Assembly (NCBI GenBank): GCA_963769585.1
Contig: CAVYMJ010000006.1
Span: forward strand, 1,488,001 to 1,552,000
Direction: 5' to 3'
Origin: SSC3 sp963769585
GTDB taxonomy: Bacteria > Actinomycetota > Actinomycetes > Propionibacteriales > Nocardioidaceae
Length of the DNA stretch: 64,000 nucleotides
This document shows, piece by piece, positions 14,749-23,384 of this stretch; within the stretch, counting starts at the first letter, position 1; every line of letters starts with the position of its first letter. Made by a program: the position numbers and the translations under genes. The notes beneath the pieces were generated by a model. It did no database searches. It was not told the DNA's origin and worked only from the letters and a program-made list of their open reading frames with translations.

Positions 14749-15479
14749 GACTGCTCCAATGCGGTCAGGAAGGCAGGGGTCTCTCCCCCGCCGTGGACTT
14801 CGATCGTCGAGCCGCTCACGTACGCGGCGAGGTCCGAGGCGAGGAACGCCGCCACGTTGCCTACGTCGCGCGGGGTGCCCAGGCGCCCCGCCGGGATCGT
14901 TCGCTCGATGGCCTCGACTCCGTCTGTCCCGCCGTAGTGCAGTTCGGTCTGCTCCGTCTGGACCAACCCGACGTTGAGCGCGTTGACCCGCACCCTGGGC
15001 GCCCACTCGACGGCAAGGGTCCGCGTCAGGGAGTCGAGTCCGGCCTTCGCCGCGCCGTACGCCGCCGTGCCAGGCGACGGGCGCAGGGCTGAGACCGACG
15101 AGACGTTCACGATGGCGCCGCCGGTGGCCTGCCGTTGCATCACCGCGTTCGCCGCCTGGGAGAGCAACAGGGGGGCGAGCAGGTTCAGGGAGACGACTTT
15201 CTCGTGGAAGTTGGGTGACGCCTCCGCGGCCAGCGCGTACGGCGCGCCGCCGGCGTTGTTGACCAGGACGTCGAGCCGGCCGTGCCGTTCGACGACTCCG
15301 TCCACGAGGGCCTCGACCTCGGCCGCGGAGCGTACGTCGCACACGACGTGGTCCCCCGGGGCCTCGTGCCGGGAGCAAGTGACGACGGTGGCGCCCGCCT
15401 CGCGGAACACCTCGGCAATGCCGAGACCGACTCCCCGCGTGCCGCCCGTGACGAGCACGACCCGACCGGCGAGATCCAC
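14745..15479 (-). CDS. SDR family oxidoreductase (Rv3549c-like)
   Basis: 244 residues from the GTG at 15479 (MDLAGRVVLVTGG), chosen because GGAG lies five bases upstream; GTG 15485 or TTG 15506 are alternatives. TGGTRGVG cofactor loop, NNAG, the SSVSA serine and YGAAKAG are intact. It is translationally coupled to the next SDR. Its promoter faces echA20 across a KstR2-like site, so it should be induced with C/D-ring catabolism. The M. tuberculosis counterpart has no firmly assigned reaction that I know of. Confidence 0.87.
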   Translation of the reverse strand: MDLAGRVVLVTGGTRGVGLGIAEVFREAGATVVTCSRHEAPGDHVVCDVRSAAEVEALVDGVVERHGRLDVLVNNAGGAPYALAAEASPNFHEKVVSLNLLAPLLLSQAANAVMQRQATGGAIVNVSSVSALRPSPGTAAYGAAKAGLDSLTRTLAVEWAPRVRVNALNVGLVQTEQTELHYGGTDGVEAIERTIPAGRLGTPRDVGNVAAFLASDLAAYVSGSTIEVHGGGETPAFLTALEQS

Positions 15480-15500
15480 GAGCACTCCATCCTGACGGAA

Positions 15501-15539
15501 AACCAAGCAAGTGTTAGGCTACCAAACAAATGCTTGGTT
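15501..15539. promoter_or_regulatory. KstR2-like operator region, SDR/echA20 divergent promoter
   Basis: AACCAAGCA (15501-15509) and TGCTTGGTT (15531-15539) form a perfect 9-bp inverted repeat 21 bases apart. Inside it, 15525-15538 (AACAAATGCTTGGT) fits the KstR2 consensus ANCAAGNNCTTGNT with one mismatch, and 15506-15519 fits with three. It sits between the two divergent operons, 13 bases before the echA20 start. Confidence 0.75.
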
Positions 15540-15552
15540 AGGAAGGAAGCCC

Positions 15553-16311
15553 ATGGCTGTCACGTCCACGCTGAGGGACGACCACATCAGGGTCGTCACG
15601 ATGGACTACCCGCCGGTCAACGCCCTCCCCGTCCAGGGCTGGTACGACGTCGCAGCGGCCCTGGACGAGGCGAGCCGGGACCTGCAGAGCCACGTCGTGA
15701 TCCTCCGCGCCGAGGGTAAGGGCTACAACGCGGGCGTCGACATCAAGGAGATGCAGCGGACCACCGGGTTCGACGCGCTGATCGGGGCGAACAAGGGCTG
15801 CTTCGCGGCCTTCAAGGCCGTCTACGAGTGTGCCGTGCCCGTCATCGCAGCGGTGAACGGGTTCTGCCTGGGAGGCGGCGTGGGCCTGGTCGGCAACGCC
15901 GACTGCATCGTGGCCTCGGACGACGCGTACTTCGGGGTGCCCGAGGTGGACCGGGGCGCCCTGGGGGCGGCCACTCACCTGGCCAGGATGGTGCCACCGC
16001 ATCTGATGCGCACCCTCTACTTCACCGGCCGGACCATCACCGCCCAGGAGCTCGTCCCGCACGGCTCGGTCCTCGAGGTGGTCCCCCGTGCCGACCTGGA
16101 CGAGGCGGCCCTGCGCGTCGGGGCCGAGATCGCCAGCAAGGACACCCGGGTGATCCGCGCCGCGAAGGAAGCGATCAACGGCATCGACCCCGTGGACGTC
16201 AACAAGAGCTACCGCTTCGAGCAGGGCTTCACCATGGAGCTGAACCTCGCCGGCGTCAGCGACGAGCATCGCGATGCGTTCGCGGGCACCAACAAGGCAG
16301 GAGCAGAGTGA
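15553..16311 (+). CDS. echA20: EchA20, ring-D hydrolase of HIEC-CoA (crotonase family)
   Basis: 252 residues from the ATG at 15553, with AGGAAGGA just upstream; the longer open frame would cross the operator. Segments YNAGVDIKEMQRT, ECAVPVIAAVNGFCLGGGVGLVGN and EVDRGALGAATHL match M. tuberculosis EchA20 closely. EchA20 opens ring D of the HIEC-CoA intermediate to give COCHEA-CoA, just before IpdAB. The stop overlaps the ipdA start (GTGA), and it is first in the echA20-ipdA-ipdB-ipdC operon behind a KstR2-like site. Confidence 0.94.
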   Translation: MAVTSTLRDDHIRVVTMDYPPVNALPVQGWYDVAAALDEASRDLQSHVVILRAEGKGYNAGVDIKEMQRTTGFDALIGANKGCFAAFKAVYECAVPVIAAVNGFCLGGGVGLVGNADCIVASDDAYFGVPEVDRGALGAATHLARMVPPHLMRTLYFTGRTITAQELVPHGSVLEVVPRADLDEAALRVGAEIASKDTRVIRAAKEAINGIDPVDVNKSYRFEQGFTMELNLAGVSDEHRDAFAGTNKAGAE

Positions 16312-17195
16312 GCACGCCACGTGACAAGCGGATGACGATCGACGAGGTCGTCGCGCAACTCGAGGACGGGATGACGATCGGCATCGGTGGCTGGGGTCCG
16401 CGACGTAAACCGATGGCACTGGTGCGGGCCATCCTGCGCTCCGACCTCAAGGACCTCACCGTGGTCTCCTGGGGAGGCGCCGACGTCGGGCTGCTCTGCC
16501 AGGCCGGCAAGGTCAAGCGGCTGGTCTACGCGTTCGTCTCACTGGACTCCATCCCGCTCGAGCCGCACTTCCAGCAGGCCCGGCAGAACGGCACCATCCC
16601 CGAGGTCGTCGAGCTCGACGAAGGCATGTTCATGACGGGTCTGCGGGCGGCGGCGCAACGCCTGCCCTTCCTGCCGATGCGCGCGGGCCTGGGCTCCGAC
16701 GTACTGGTGAACCAGCCGTGGATCAAGACCGTCACCAGCCCGTACGACGACCAGGACGGCCACCGGGAGGACCTGGTCGCCGTACCTGCACTGCGCCTCG
16801 ATGTCGCGCTGGTCCATCTCAACCGGGCGGACAAGCACGGCAACGCGACCTACCTGGGACCGGACCCCTACTTCGACGACCTGTTCTGTATGGCGGCAGA
16901 GCGGTCCTTCGTGAGCTGCGAGCAGATCGTGGACACCGCAGGCCTCACGGTGGACACACCGGTTCAGCGTCTCCTGCTGAACCGGATGATGGTCAGCGGC
17001 GTGGTCGAGACGCCCAACGGTGCGCACTTCACCACCTGCACCCCGGACTACGAACGCGACGAGAAGTTCCAGAAGGCGTACGCGACCGCTGCCGCTGATC
17101 CCGAGACCTGGCGTGACTTCCAGCGGCGGTTCCTCCAGGGGGACGAGCAGGCCTACCAAGAGGCGGTCCGGTCGTTCCACGAGGAGGCGAGCTGA
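16308..17195 (+). CDS. ipdA: COCHEA-CoA hydrolase alpha subunit IpdA
   Basis: 295 residues, class I CoA-transferase fold. The GTG at 16308 overlaps the echA20 stop, and AGGCAGGAG lies upstream. N-terminal GIGGWGPRRKPMALVR and later VVSWGGADVGLLC, HGNATYLGPDPYFDD are typical of IpdA. IpdA with IpdB forms a heterotetramer which, despite the CoA-transferase fold, hydrolyses the last steroid ring (ring C) in COCHEA-CoA. Its last base is the first base of the ipdB ATG (TGATG), a tight coupling suited to 1:1 subunits. Confidence 0.95.
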   Translation: MSTPRDKRMTIDEVVAQLEDGMTIGIGGWGPRRKPMALVRAILRSDLKDLTVVSWGGADVGLLCQAGKVKRLVYAFVSLDSIPLEPHFQQARQNGTIPEVVELDEGMFMTGLRAAAQRLPFLPMRAGLGSDVLVNQPWIKTVTSPYDDQDGHREDLVAVPALRLDVALVHLNRADKHGNATYLGPDPYFDDLFCMAAERSFVSCEQIVDTAGLTVDTPVQRLLLNRMMVSGVVETPNGAHFTTCTPDYERDEKFQKAYATAAADPETWRDFQRRFLQGDEQAYQEAVRSFHEEAS

Positions 17196-17938
17196 TGGAG
17201 GCCAGGCGAGCCGAGGTCTGCGCGACAGCCATCGCAGACTGCTGGGCCCAGGACGGCGAGATCTTCGGCAGCCCGATGGGCCTGCTGCCGACCCTGGGAG
17301 CCCGGCTGTGCAAGCTCACCACCAACCCCGACCTGGTGCTCTCCGACGGAGAGGCTCTGTGGCTCGGTGGCGTGCCGCCGCTCGGGGCCAGCGCCGACGT
17401 CGTCGAGGGGTGGATCCCCTTCCGCAAGGTCTTCGACGTGATCGCCTACGGCAAGCGCCACGTGATGATGGGCGCCACCCAGGTGGACCGGCACGGCAAC
17501 CAGAACATCTCCGCCATCGGTGACTTCGCCAAGCCCAAGCGCCAGCTCCTCGGAAGCCGGGGCGGCCCGAGCAACACGGTCAACAACCGCACGTCGTACT
17601 GGGTCCCCCGGCACAGCCCCAAGGTCTTCGTCGAGCGGGTCGACATCGTCTCGGGCGTCGGTCCCAAACGCGCGAAGGAAGCCGGAGCGGACAAGTACAA
17701 CGACATCCACCGCGTGGTTACCAACCTGGCCGTGCTGGACCTGGGTGGACCCGACGACACCGTGCGGCTGCTGAGCACGCATCCCGGAGTCTCTGTCGAC
17801 GAAGTGGTCGAGAGCACAGGCTTCGCCCTGCACATCGATGACCCGGGCCAGACCCGGACGCCGACGCTCGAGGAGCTCGTCCTGATCAGGGAGATGCTCG
17901 ACCCGCGGGACCTGCGTAGTCGCGAGGTCCCCCAGTGA
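17195..17938 (+). CDS. ipdB: COCHEA-CoA hydrolase beta subunit IpdB
   Basis: 247 residues, starting within the ipdA stop codon. CoA-transferase beta-type fold with EIFGSPMGLLPTLGARL, HVMMGATQVDRHGNQN and the SRGGPSNTVNNRTSYW segment characteristic of IpdB. It is the partner of IpdA in hydrolytic opening of ring C. Length is within three residues of the M. tuberculosis protein. Ten bases separate it from ipdC. Confidence 0.95.
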   Translation: MEARRAEVCATAIADCWAQDGEIFGSPMGLLPTLGARLCKLTTNPDLVLSDGEALWLGGVPPLGASADVVEGWIPFRKVFDVIAYGKRHVMMGATQVDRHGNQNISAIGDFAKPKRQLLGSRGGPSNTVNNRTSYWVPRHSPKVFVERVDIVSGVGPKRAKEAGADKYNDIHRVVTNLAVLDLGGPDDTVRLLSTHPGVSVDEVVESTGFALHIDDPGQTRTPTLEELVLIREMLDPRDLRSREVPQ

Positions 17939-17948
17939 GGACCGCGAC

Positions 17949-19016
17949 GTGATCGACCAGCTCATCAAGACCGCGCTCACCGACCTGGTCGGAGTACGCC
18001 ACCCGGTCGTCCAGACCGGGATGGGCTGGGTCTCCGGGCCCCGCCTGGTCACCGGCACCGCCAACGCCGGTGGACTGGGCATCCTGGCCAGCGCCACCAT
18101 GTCCTACGACGAGCTCGAAGTGGCCATCACCAAGGTCAAGAGCCGAACCGACCAGCCCTTCGGGGTTAACCTGCGCGCCGACGCCGGTGACGCCCTGGAC
18201 CGGATCGACCTGCTGATCCGCGAAGGAGTGAAGGTCGCCTCGTTCGCCCTTGCCCCCAAGGCAGACATGATCGCCCGGCTCAAGGACGCCGACGTCGTGG
18301 TGATCCCGAGCGTCGGAGCGGCCAAGCACGCCGTCAAGGTTGCCGGCTGGGGTGCGGATGCGGTGATGATCCAAGGCGGCGAAGGGGGCGGGCACACGGG
18401 GAACGTACCGACCACGCTGCTGCTGCCCACGGTTCTCGACGCGGTCGACATCCCGGTCATCGCGGCGGGCGGCTTCTACGACGGCCGTGGCCTTGCCGCG
18501 GCGCTCGGCTACGGCGCGGCTGGCATCGGGATGGGAACGCGGTTCCTGCTCACCCAGGACAGTGCGGTGCCCCAAGCGGTCAAGGACCTCTACCTGTCTC
18601 ACGACCTCAACGGCACTGTCGTCACCGACAAGGTCGACGGCATGCCGCACCGCATGCTGCGCACCGAGCTGGTCGAGGAGCTCCAGCAGTCGCGTTCGGT
18701 GAGGCGGCTCGGCTCGACCGCGCGACGCACTCTGGAGTTCAAGCGGCTCAGCGGACTGACCTGGCGCGACCTGGTCAAGGACGGTCGCTCGATGAAGCAC
18801 GGCTCCGAGCGCTCCTGGGCGCAGATGATCCTCGCCGCGAACACGCCGATGATGCTCCGCTCGGGCCTCGTCGACGGAGACACCGACGCGGGCGTGCTGG
18901 CCTCCGGTCAGGTGGTCGGCCTCCTGGACGACCTGCCTACCTGCGATGAGCTGGTCAGCCGCATCGTCACCGAGGCCGCTGCCCAGCTCAGGCGCGGAGC
19001 AGCGCTGCTGATCTAA
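17949..19016 (+). CDS. ipdC: IpdC, flavin-dependent HIC-CoA dehydrogenase (NMO/2-nitropropane-dioxygenase fold)
   Basis: 355 residues from the GTG at 17949. TIM-barrel NMO-family features: HPVVQTGMGWVSGPRLV at the N-terminus, GADAVMIQGGEGGGHTG with the conserved His, and AAGGFYDGRGLAAAL and GIGMGTRF for FMN phosphate binding. In the established pathway IpdC introduces the ring double bond that makes the substrate for EchA20. It is fourth in the echA20-ipdABC operon, and a hairpin follows its stop. Confidence 0.93.
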   Translation: MIDQLIKTALTDLVGVRHPVVQTGMGWVSGPRLVTGTANAGGLGILASATMSYDELEVAITKVKSRTDQPFGVNLRADAGDALDRIDLLIREGVKVASFALAPKADMIARLKDADVVVIPSVGAAKHAVKVAGWGADAVMIQGGEGGGHTGNVPTTLLLPTVLDAVDIPVIAAGGFYDGRGLAAALGYGAAGIGMGTRFLLTQDSAVPQAVKDLYLSHDLNGTVVTDKVDGMPHRMLRTELVEELQQSRSVRRLGSTARRTLEFKRLSGLTWRDLVKDGRSMKHGSERSWAQMILAANTPMMLRSGLVDGDTDAGVLASGQVVGLLDDLPTCDELVSRIVTEAAAQLRRGAALLI

Positions 19017-19034
19017 CTTCCAGGTACGGGACCT

Positions 19035-19061
19035 CTGAGCCCTGAGACGGCGTGGGCTCAG
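19035..19061. terminator. Hairpin between convergent ipdC and the PEP-mutase-like gene
   Basis: CTGAGCCC at 19035-19042 pairs with GGGCTCAG at 19054-19061; the right arm covers the stop codon of the leftward gene. No T-run. It can serve both converging transcripts. Confidence 0.5.
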
Positions 19062-19819
19062 GTCATGTAGCGGTTGGTCTCGGCGTACGGCATCCCGCTT
19101 CCGGCGAACGTGAACGTGCCTTGGCCCTGGATCTCCTCGACGGCCCGCTTGAACGCACCCATGGCAGCGCCGTACAGCGCCGAGCCCAGGCTGATCCGGG
19201 TGACCCCGGCGGCGAGCAGTGCCGCCACACTGAAGGGCCCGGCCAAAGCGTTCACTGGCCGGTCGACCGCCTTGCAGACCGCGCGGACGCTCGCCAGGTC
19301 GGGCAGGCCGGGAGCGTAGAGGACGTCGGCGCCGGCCAGCTGGTACGCCTGCAGTCGTCGGATGGTGTCGCCCAGGTCACCAGAGCCGTACAGGTGGTTC
19401 TCGCAGCGGGCCGTCACCACGAAACCGGTACGACGTGCCTCGGTGACCGCGGCGGCCACCCTCTCCACGGCCTCGGCAAGCGGGTAGGTCCCTGCTCCGG
19501 ACCAGTCCTCGATCGAGCCACCGGCCAGTCCCTCGTCCGCGGCCATCCGCACCGTTGCAGCCGGGTCGTCGTACCCGTTCTGGAGGTCGGCCGAGACCGG
19601 GACGTCGACGGCTGCGGTGATCCGGGCGGCGTTGGCCAGCACCACCTGCAGCGTGGCCTTGGCATCGCCGAGGCCGGCGCTGTTGGCCGCCCCGGCGCTG
19701 GTGGTCGCCAGCGCCGGGTAACCCCAGGCGACGAGCATCTTCGCGGTGCCCTCGTCCCAGGGGTTCGGAAGCACGAACGGAGCCCGGTGCAGCTCACGGA
19801 AGATCTCGGATCGGCCCAT
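19058..19819 (-). CDS. Isocitrate lyase / PEP mutase superfamily protein
   Basis: 253 residues. PEP-mutase-type barrel with FVLPNPWDEGTAKML, metal-site SADLQNGYDD, SIEDWSG and TARCENHL. This is the small oxaloacetate-decarboxylase/2-methylisocitrate-lyase-like branch, but the KKCGH motif of true isocitrate lyases is absent. It ends the leftward kstR2 operon region after the ABM-like gene. A C-C lyase acting on a short acid formed late in ring degradation would fit the context but is conjecture. Confidence 0.85.
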   Translation of the reverse strand: MGRSEIFRELHRAPFVLPNPWDEGTAKMLVAWGYPALATTSAGAANSAGLGDAKATLQVVLANAARITAAVDVPVSADLQNGYDDPAATVRMAADEGLAGGSIEDWSGAGTYPLAEAVERVAAAVTEARRTGFVVTARCENHLYGSGDLGDTIRRLQAYQLAGADVLYAPGLPDLASVRAVCKAVDRPVNALAGPFSVAALLAAGVTRISLGSALYGAAMGAFKRAVEEIQGQGTFTFAGSGMPYAETNRYMT

Positions 19820-19913
19820 GCGCCTGATCCTGCACCCGGCGCGTGCGGGCTGCTAGCGCCAATCCGACATCACTGGCCTGCTTCGGCCAGGCTCGTGCGG
19901 GGCTGGGCCCGCG

Positions 19914-20516
19914 TTACACGAGCTCCGGCACGTGCAGGTGGGCGTAGGTCAGCTCGAACTCGCGGACTTCGATGATCTGCGTCCCGGCCTGCTCCGAGGC
20001 GCTCGCCCGGATCTGGTCGGCGCTTGCCCGGCTGGCCTCCAGAGCGTCGCGGCCGTCGTACGTGGTGGTGACGCAGCCGATCCCGGTGGAACGGTTGACC
20101 AGCACGCTGGCACTGCAGAAACCGGGGATCTGCTCGATCGCGGGCAGCGCGTTGAACTTGAAGACGTCCAGCAGGGCATCCATGTCGCCCTGCACCCAGG
20201 TGACCCGGCACGCCGAGCCGTGGTCCGTCCGGTGCATCGCCCCGATCTCCCACTCGTCGACCTGCATCGAACCACCGAAGATCTCGCGACCGCGCTCCCG
20301 TACGCCGCGGAGCTGGTCGTCGCTGGCGCGCATCGCCTCTTCGCTCTGCCAGGAGCTCGTCACGATCGCCTGGCCGCTTTCGCGGTCAACCAGACACGAG
20401 AGGCCCAGGCAGCCCTCGATTCGGTCCATGATCGGCCGGACCTCGTTCTCAACGAACCGCAGGCCTGCATCGATGTTTTCGGTCTTGCCATGAAGCGTGG
20501 TGGATCGCGCGTACAC
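19914..20516 (-). CDS. Two-domain ABM-like (dimeric alpha/beta barrel) protein
   Basis: 200 residues from the GTG at 20516, set by an ideal AAGGAGGT seven bases upstream; the GTG three codons earlier would overlap that site. Two similar halves are seen: GLRFVENEVRPIMDRIEGCLG.. with ..IVTSSWQSEEAM, and LLDVFKFNALPAIEQIPGFCS with ..CVTTTYDGRDALEAS. Each resembles an antibiotic-biosynthesis-monooxygenase fold unit. No cofactor site is obvious. It lies between a flavoprotein reductase gene and a PEP-mutase-like gene; function unknown. Confidence 0.8.
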   Translation of the reverse strand: MYARSTTLHGKTENIDAGLRFVENEVRPIMDRIEGCLGLSCLVDRESGQAIVTSSWQSEEAMRASDDQLRGVRERGREIFGGSMQVDEWEIGAMHRTDHGSACRVTWVQGDMDALLDVFKFNALPAIEQIPGFCSASVLVNRSTGIGCVTTTYDGRDALEASRASADQIRASASEQAGTQIIEVREFELTYAHLHVPELV

Positions 20517-20634
20517 GGCGCCCACCTCCTTGTCGGTCAGGGCGGGCCCACCGGCACCGCCGGTGCTCCTACCTTGCTCCTGTCCCAGGGCGACCGCAAC
20601 GCCGCACCAGACCAGCCCCCTCGGTAGGCGTTGG

Positions 20635-21624
20635 TCAGCTCGGTGCGTGCGCAGGATCGGTCGAGTGGCCGGGGAAGAGATGGGCCGAGGGGTCGATGAT
20701 CACCGCCGCGTTGTTGACCGCCGTCGCAGCCTCCCCGAACCCGACGGCGATCAGCTTGACCTTGCCCTCGTAGTCGACGATGTCCCCGGCCGCGAAGACC
20801 CGCGGGACGCTGGTGCGCATCGCGGAGTCGACGACGATGTGGCGCTTGCGCTGCTCCAGCCCCCAGGTGGTGAAAGGCCCGAGGTCCGCGGTGAAGCCCA
20901 GGGCGGCGACGATCGCCTGCACCTCGAGGTGCTCCATCACGCCGTGGTCCCGGTTGTCGAAGACGTCGACCGCCTCGACCGTGTCCCCGCCGTATACCTT
21001 GGCCACCTCGTACGGCGTGAGCACCCGCACCGACGACGACCTGACCTGACTGACGGTGGCCGCATGGGCGCGGAAGGCGTCCCTGCGGTGCACGAGCGTC
21101 ACCGACCTGCAGAGCGGTTCGAGACTGGTCGCCCAGTCCAGAGCGGAGTCTCCGCCTCCGACGATCAGCACATCGAGCCCGGCAAGGTCGTCCAGGTGTG
21201 GCACGAAGTAGTAGAGGCCGTGCCGCTCGTACCCGTCGCCGGCTGCCATGGCTTTCGGACTGAACACCCCCATGCCTCCGGTGATCAGCACGGTCTTGGC
21301 CTGGACCGCCTCACCACGATGGGTGACGACGGTGACGTGCTCCTCACCAGGAGTGAGGTGCTCGGCCCGCTGGCCGAGGTAGTACGTCGGATTTGCGGTT
21401 GCGGCCTGCTGCGCGAGCGCCTCGACCAGACTCTGCCCCTTGATCGCGGGCAGCCCGGCGACGTCGAAGATCAGCTTCTCCGGGTACAGCGCCGAGACCT
21501 GCCCGCCGAGCTCGGGCAGCGAGTCCATCACACCGACCGCCATCCCCCGGAACCCGGCGTAGTAGGCGGCGTAGAGACCTGCCGGCCCCGCGCCCACGAT
21601 GAGCATGTCCAGCATGCTCACCAT
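20635..21624 (-). CDS. Thioredoxin-reductase-like ferredoxin/flavodoxin-NADP+ reductase
   Basis: 329 residues from the ATG at 21624 (MVSMLDMLIVGAG), with AGGGG upstream; the frame is open further but runs into fadA6. FAD site GAGPAGLYAAY (residues 11-21), NAD(P) site GGGDSALDWA and a C-terminal AAGDIVDYEGKVKLIAVGFGEAA. The CXXC redox disulfide of thioredoxin reductases is missing, which points to the TrxR-like FNR family. It probably passes NADPH electrons to a ferredoxin for CYP125 or another oxygenase; that link is inferred. Confidence 0.88.
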   Translation of the reverse strand: MVSMLDMLIVGAGPAGLYAAYYAGFRGMAVGVMDSLPELGGQVSALYPEKLIFDVAGLPAIKGQSLVEALAQQAATANPTYYLGQRAEHLTPGEEHVTVVTHRGEAVQAKTVLITGGMGVFSPKAMAAGDGYERHGLYYFVPHLDDLAGLDVLIVGGGDSALDWATSLEPLCRSVTLVHRRDAFRAHAATVSQVRSSSVRVLTPYEVAKVYGGDTVEAVDVFDNRDHGVMEHLEVQAIVAALGFTADLGPFTTWGLEQRKRHIVVDSAMRTSVPRVFAAGDIVDYEGKVKLIAVGFGEAATAVNNAAVIIDPSAHLFPGHSTDPAHAPS

Positions 21625-21643
21625 TGAACCCCTGCTTCTCCGA

Positions 21644-22798
21644 TTACGCGAGGCTCTCGATGATCGTGACGTTGGCCTGGCCGCCGCCTTCGCACATTGT
21701 CTGCAGGCCGTAGCGCCCGCCGGTGCGCTCGAGCTCGTTGAGCATCGTGGTGAGCAATCGGGTGCCGGTCGCGCCGATCGGGTGGCCGAGCGCGATCCCG
21801 CCACCGTTCACGTTGGTCCGCTCCAGCGGCGCTCCGGTCTCCTTGGCCCACGCCAGCGGGACCGAGGCGAACGCCTCGTTGCACTCGAACAGGTCGATGT
21901 CGTCGATCCTCATCCCGGCCTTGGCCAGGGCGTGCTCGGTGGCGGCGATCGGGCCGGTAAGCATCCAGACCGGGTCGTCACCCCGCACCGACAGATGGTG
22001 GATGCGGGCTCGCGGCGTGAGCCCGTGCTCGCGCACGGCCCGCTCCCCCGCCACCAGGACGGCCGTGGCTGCGTCGCTGATCTGCGAGGCGACGGCTGCG
22101 GTGATCCGGCCGCCGGGCGCCAGCGGCTCCAGACCTGCCATCTTCTCCAGTGAGGTGTCACTCCGGGGTGTCTCGTCGGTCGTGAAGTCGCCGAACGGCA
22201 CGATCTCGGAGGCGAAGCGGCCCTCGGCGATGGCGCGGAGAGCGCGCTGGTGGGACTCGTAGGCGAAGGCCTCCATCTCCTCACGGCTGATGTCCCAGCG
22301 CTCAGCGATCATCTCTGCGCTCTTGAACTGGCTGATCTCCTGGTCGCCGTAGCGCTTGACCCAACCGGGAGACTCCGCGAACGGCGTGGAGAACCCGTAC
22401 TGCTGCGCGACCAGCATCGCCGAGGAGATCGGGATGGCCGACATGTTCTGCAGGCCGCCGGCCACGACGAGGTCCTGGGTGCCCGACATCACCCCCTGGG
22501 CCGCGAAATGCACGGCCTGCTGCGAGGAGCCGCACTGGCGGTCGATGGTCACCCCTGGCACATGGTCGGGAAGCCCGGCCACCAGCCACGCCGTACGGGC
22601 GACGTCGCCGGCCTGTGATCCGATCGTGTCGCAGCAGCCCATCACCACGTCGTCCACCGCGCCAGGGTCGATGCCGGTCCGGTCCATCAGGGCACCTAAG
22701 ACGTGCGCCCCCAGGTCGGCCGAGTGGACCTGTGACAGCGCGCCTCCGCGCCGGCCGACCGGAGTGCGGACCGCGTCGATGATGAAGGCTTCAGCCAT
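21644..22798 (-). CDS. fadA6: Thiolase FadA6 (C/D-ring catabolism)
   Basis: 384 residues from the ATG at 22798, overlapping the kstR2 3' end by eight bases. Catalytic Cys89 (DRQCGSSQQ), His339 (ALGHPIGATG) and Cys369 (TMCEGGG). Segments PISSAM, RYGDQEISQF and RYGLQTMCEGGG agree with mycobacterial FadA6, which thiolyses the beta-ketoacyl-CoA made late in HIP breakdown. The order fadE30-ipdF-kstR2-fadA6 is the same as Rv3560c-Rv3556c apart from one missing gene. Confidence 0.94.
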   Translation of the reverse strand: MAEAFIIDAVRTPVGRRGGALSQVHSADLGAHVLGALMDRTGIDPGAVDDVVMGCCDTIGSQAGDVARTAWLVAGLPDHVPGVTIDRQCGSSQQAVHFAAQGVMSGTQDLVVAGGLQNMSAIPISSAMLVAQQYGFSTPFAESPGWVKRYGDQEISQFKSAEMIAERWDISREEMEAFAYESHQRALRAIAEGRFASEIVPFGDFTTDETPRSDTSLEKMAGLEPLAPGGRITAAVASQISDAATAVLVAGERAVREHGLTPRARIHHLSVRGDDPVWMLTGPIAATEHALAKAGMRIDDIDLFECNEAFASVPLAWAKETGAPLERTNVNGGGIALGHPIGATGTRLLTTMLNELERTGGRYGLQTMCEGGGQANVTIIESLA

Positions 22799-23384
22799 GG
22801 TTGGTTCCAATCCCTTCCAGGAGGATCGCCAGGTACTGGTCGGCGACGTGCTCGATGTCCATGGGACCGTCGGGGCGGTACCAGCGCACCGCCACCCAGA
22901 CGGTGTCGCGGATGAAGCGGTAGACAAGCTCGACGTCGAGGTCCTTGTTCAGTGCTCCGGCCCGGACCCCTTGACGCAGCAGCTCGAACCACACCTCGCG
23001 GAACTGGTCGTTGCGGTCCTTGAGGTAGGCGAAACGCTCGAAGCCCATCAGGTACGCCGCGTCGTTCTGGTAGATGGCGACCTCCCAGTGGTGCTTGTCC
23101 AGAGCTTCGAAGGAGGCTCGTACGACGGCCTCCACCTTTGCCCGGGCGTCGAGGTCGGACGCCATGATCTCGGCCCAGGTGCCGAAGAGCTCCTCCTGGA
23201 AGGTGGACAGGATCTCGTCGACCATCGACTCCTTGGAGTCGAAGTGGTGGTACAGCGAACCGCTGAGGATGCCGGCGGCGTCGGCTATGTCGCGCACCGT
23301 GGTGTTCTTGAAGCCGTGCTCGGCGAAGAGCGAGGCAGCGATCCGCAGCAGCTCCTCGCGTCTGGTCAGGATCGTCTCAGGCAT
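22791..23384 (-). CDS. kstR2: TetR-family repressor KstR2
   Basis: 197 residues. N-terminal TetR helix-turn-helix with AEHGFKNTTVRDIADAAGI and SGSLYHHFDSKESMVDE (about 20-55). The C-terminal ligand half has YLKDRNDQFREVW and LVYRFIRDTVWVAVRWYRPDGP, both diagnostic of KstR2. KstR2 is released from DNA by HIP-CoA, the FadD3 product. The gene overlaps ipdF and fadA6 by eight bases on either side, so repressor is made with the enzymes it controls, through the site at 25358-25371. Confidence 0.95.
   Translation of the reverse strand: MPETILTRREELLRIAASLFAEHGFKNTTVRDIADAAGILSGSLYHHFDSKESMVDEILSTFQEELFGTWAEIMASDLDARAKVEAVVRASFEALDKHHWEVAIYQNDAAYLMGFERFAYLKDRNDQFREVWFELLRQGVRAGALNKDLDVELVYRFIRDTVWVAVRWYRPDGPMDIEHVADQYLAILLEGIGTNHG

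Noticed and set aside
20635..21624. Thioredoxin reductase or KshB
   Set aside because: The CXXC disulfide is missing, and the plant-type 2Fe-2S domain of KshB is absent.
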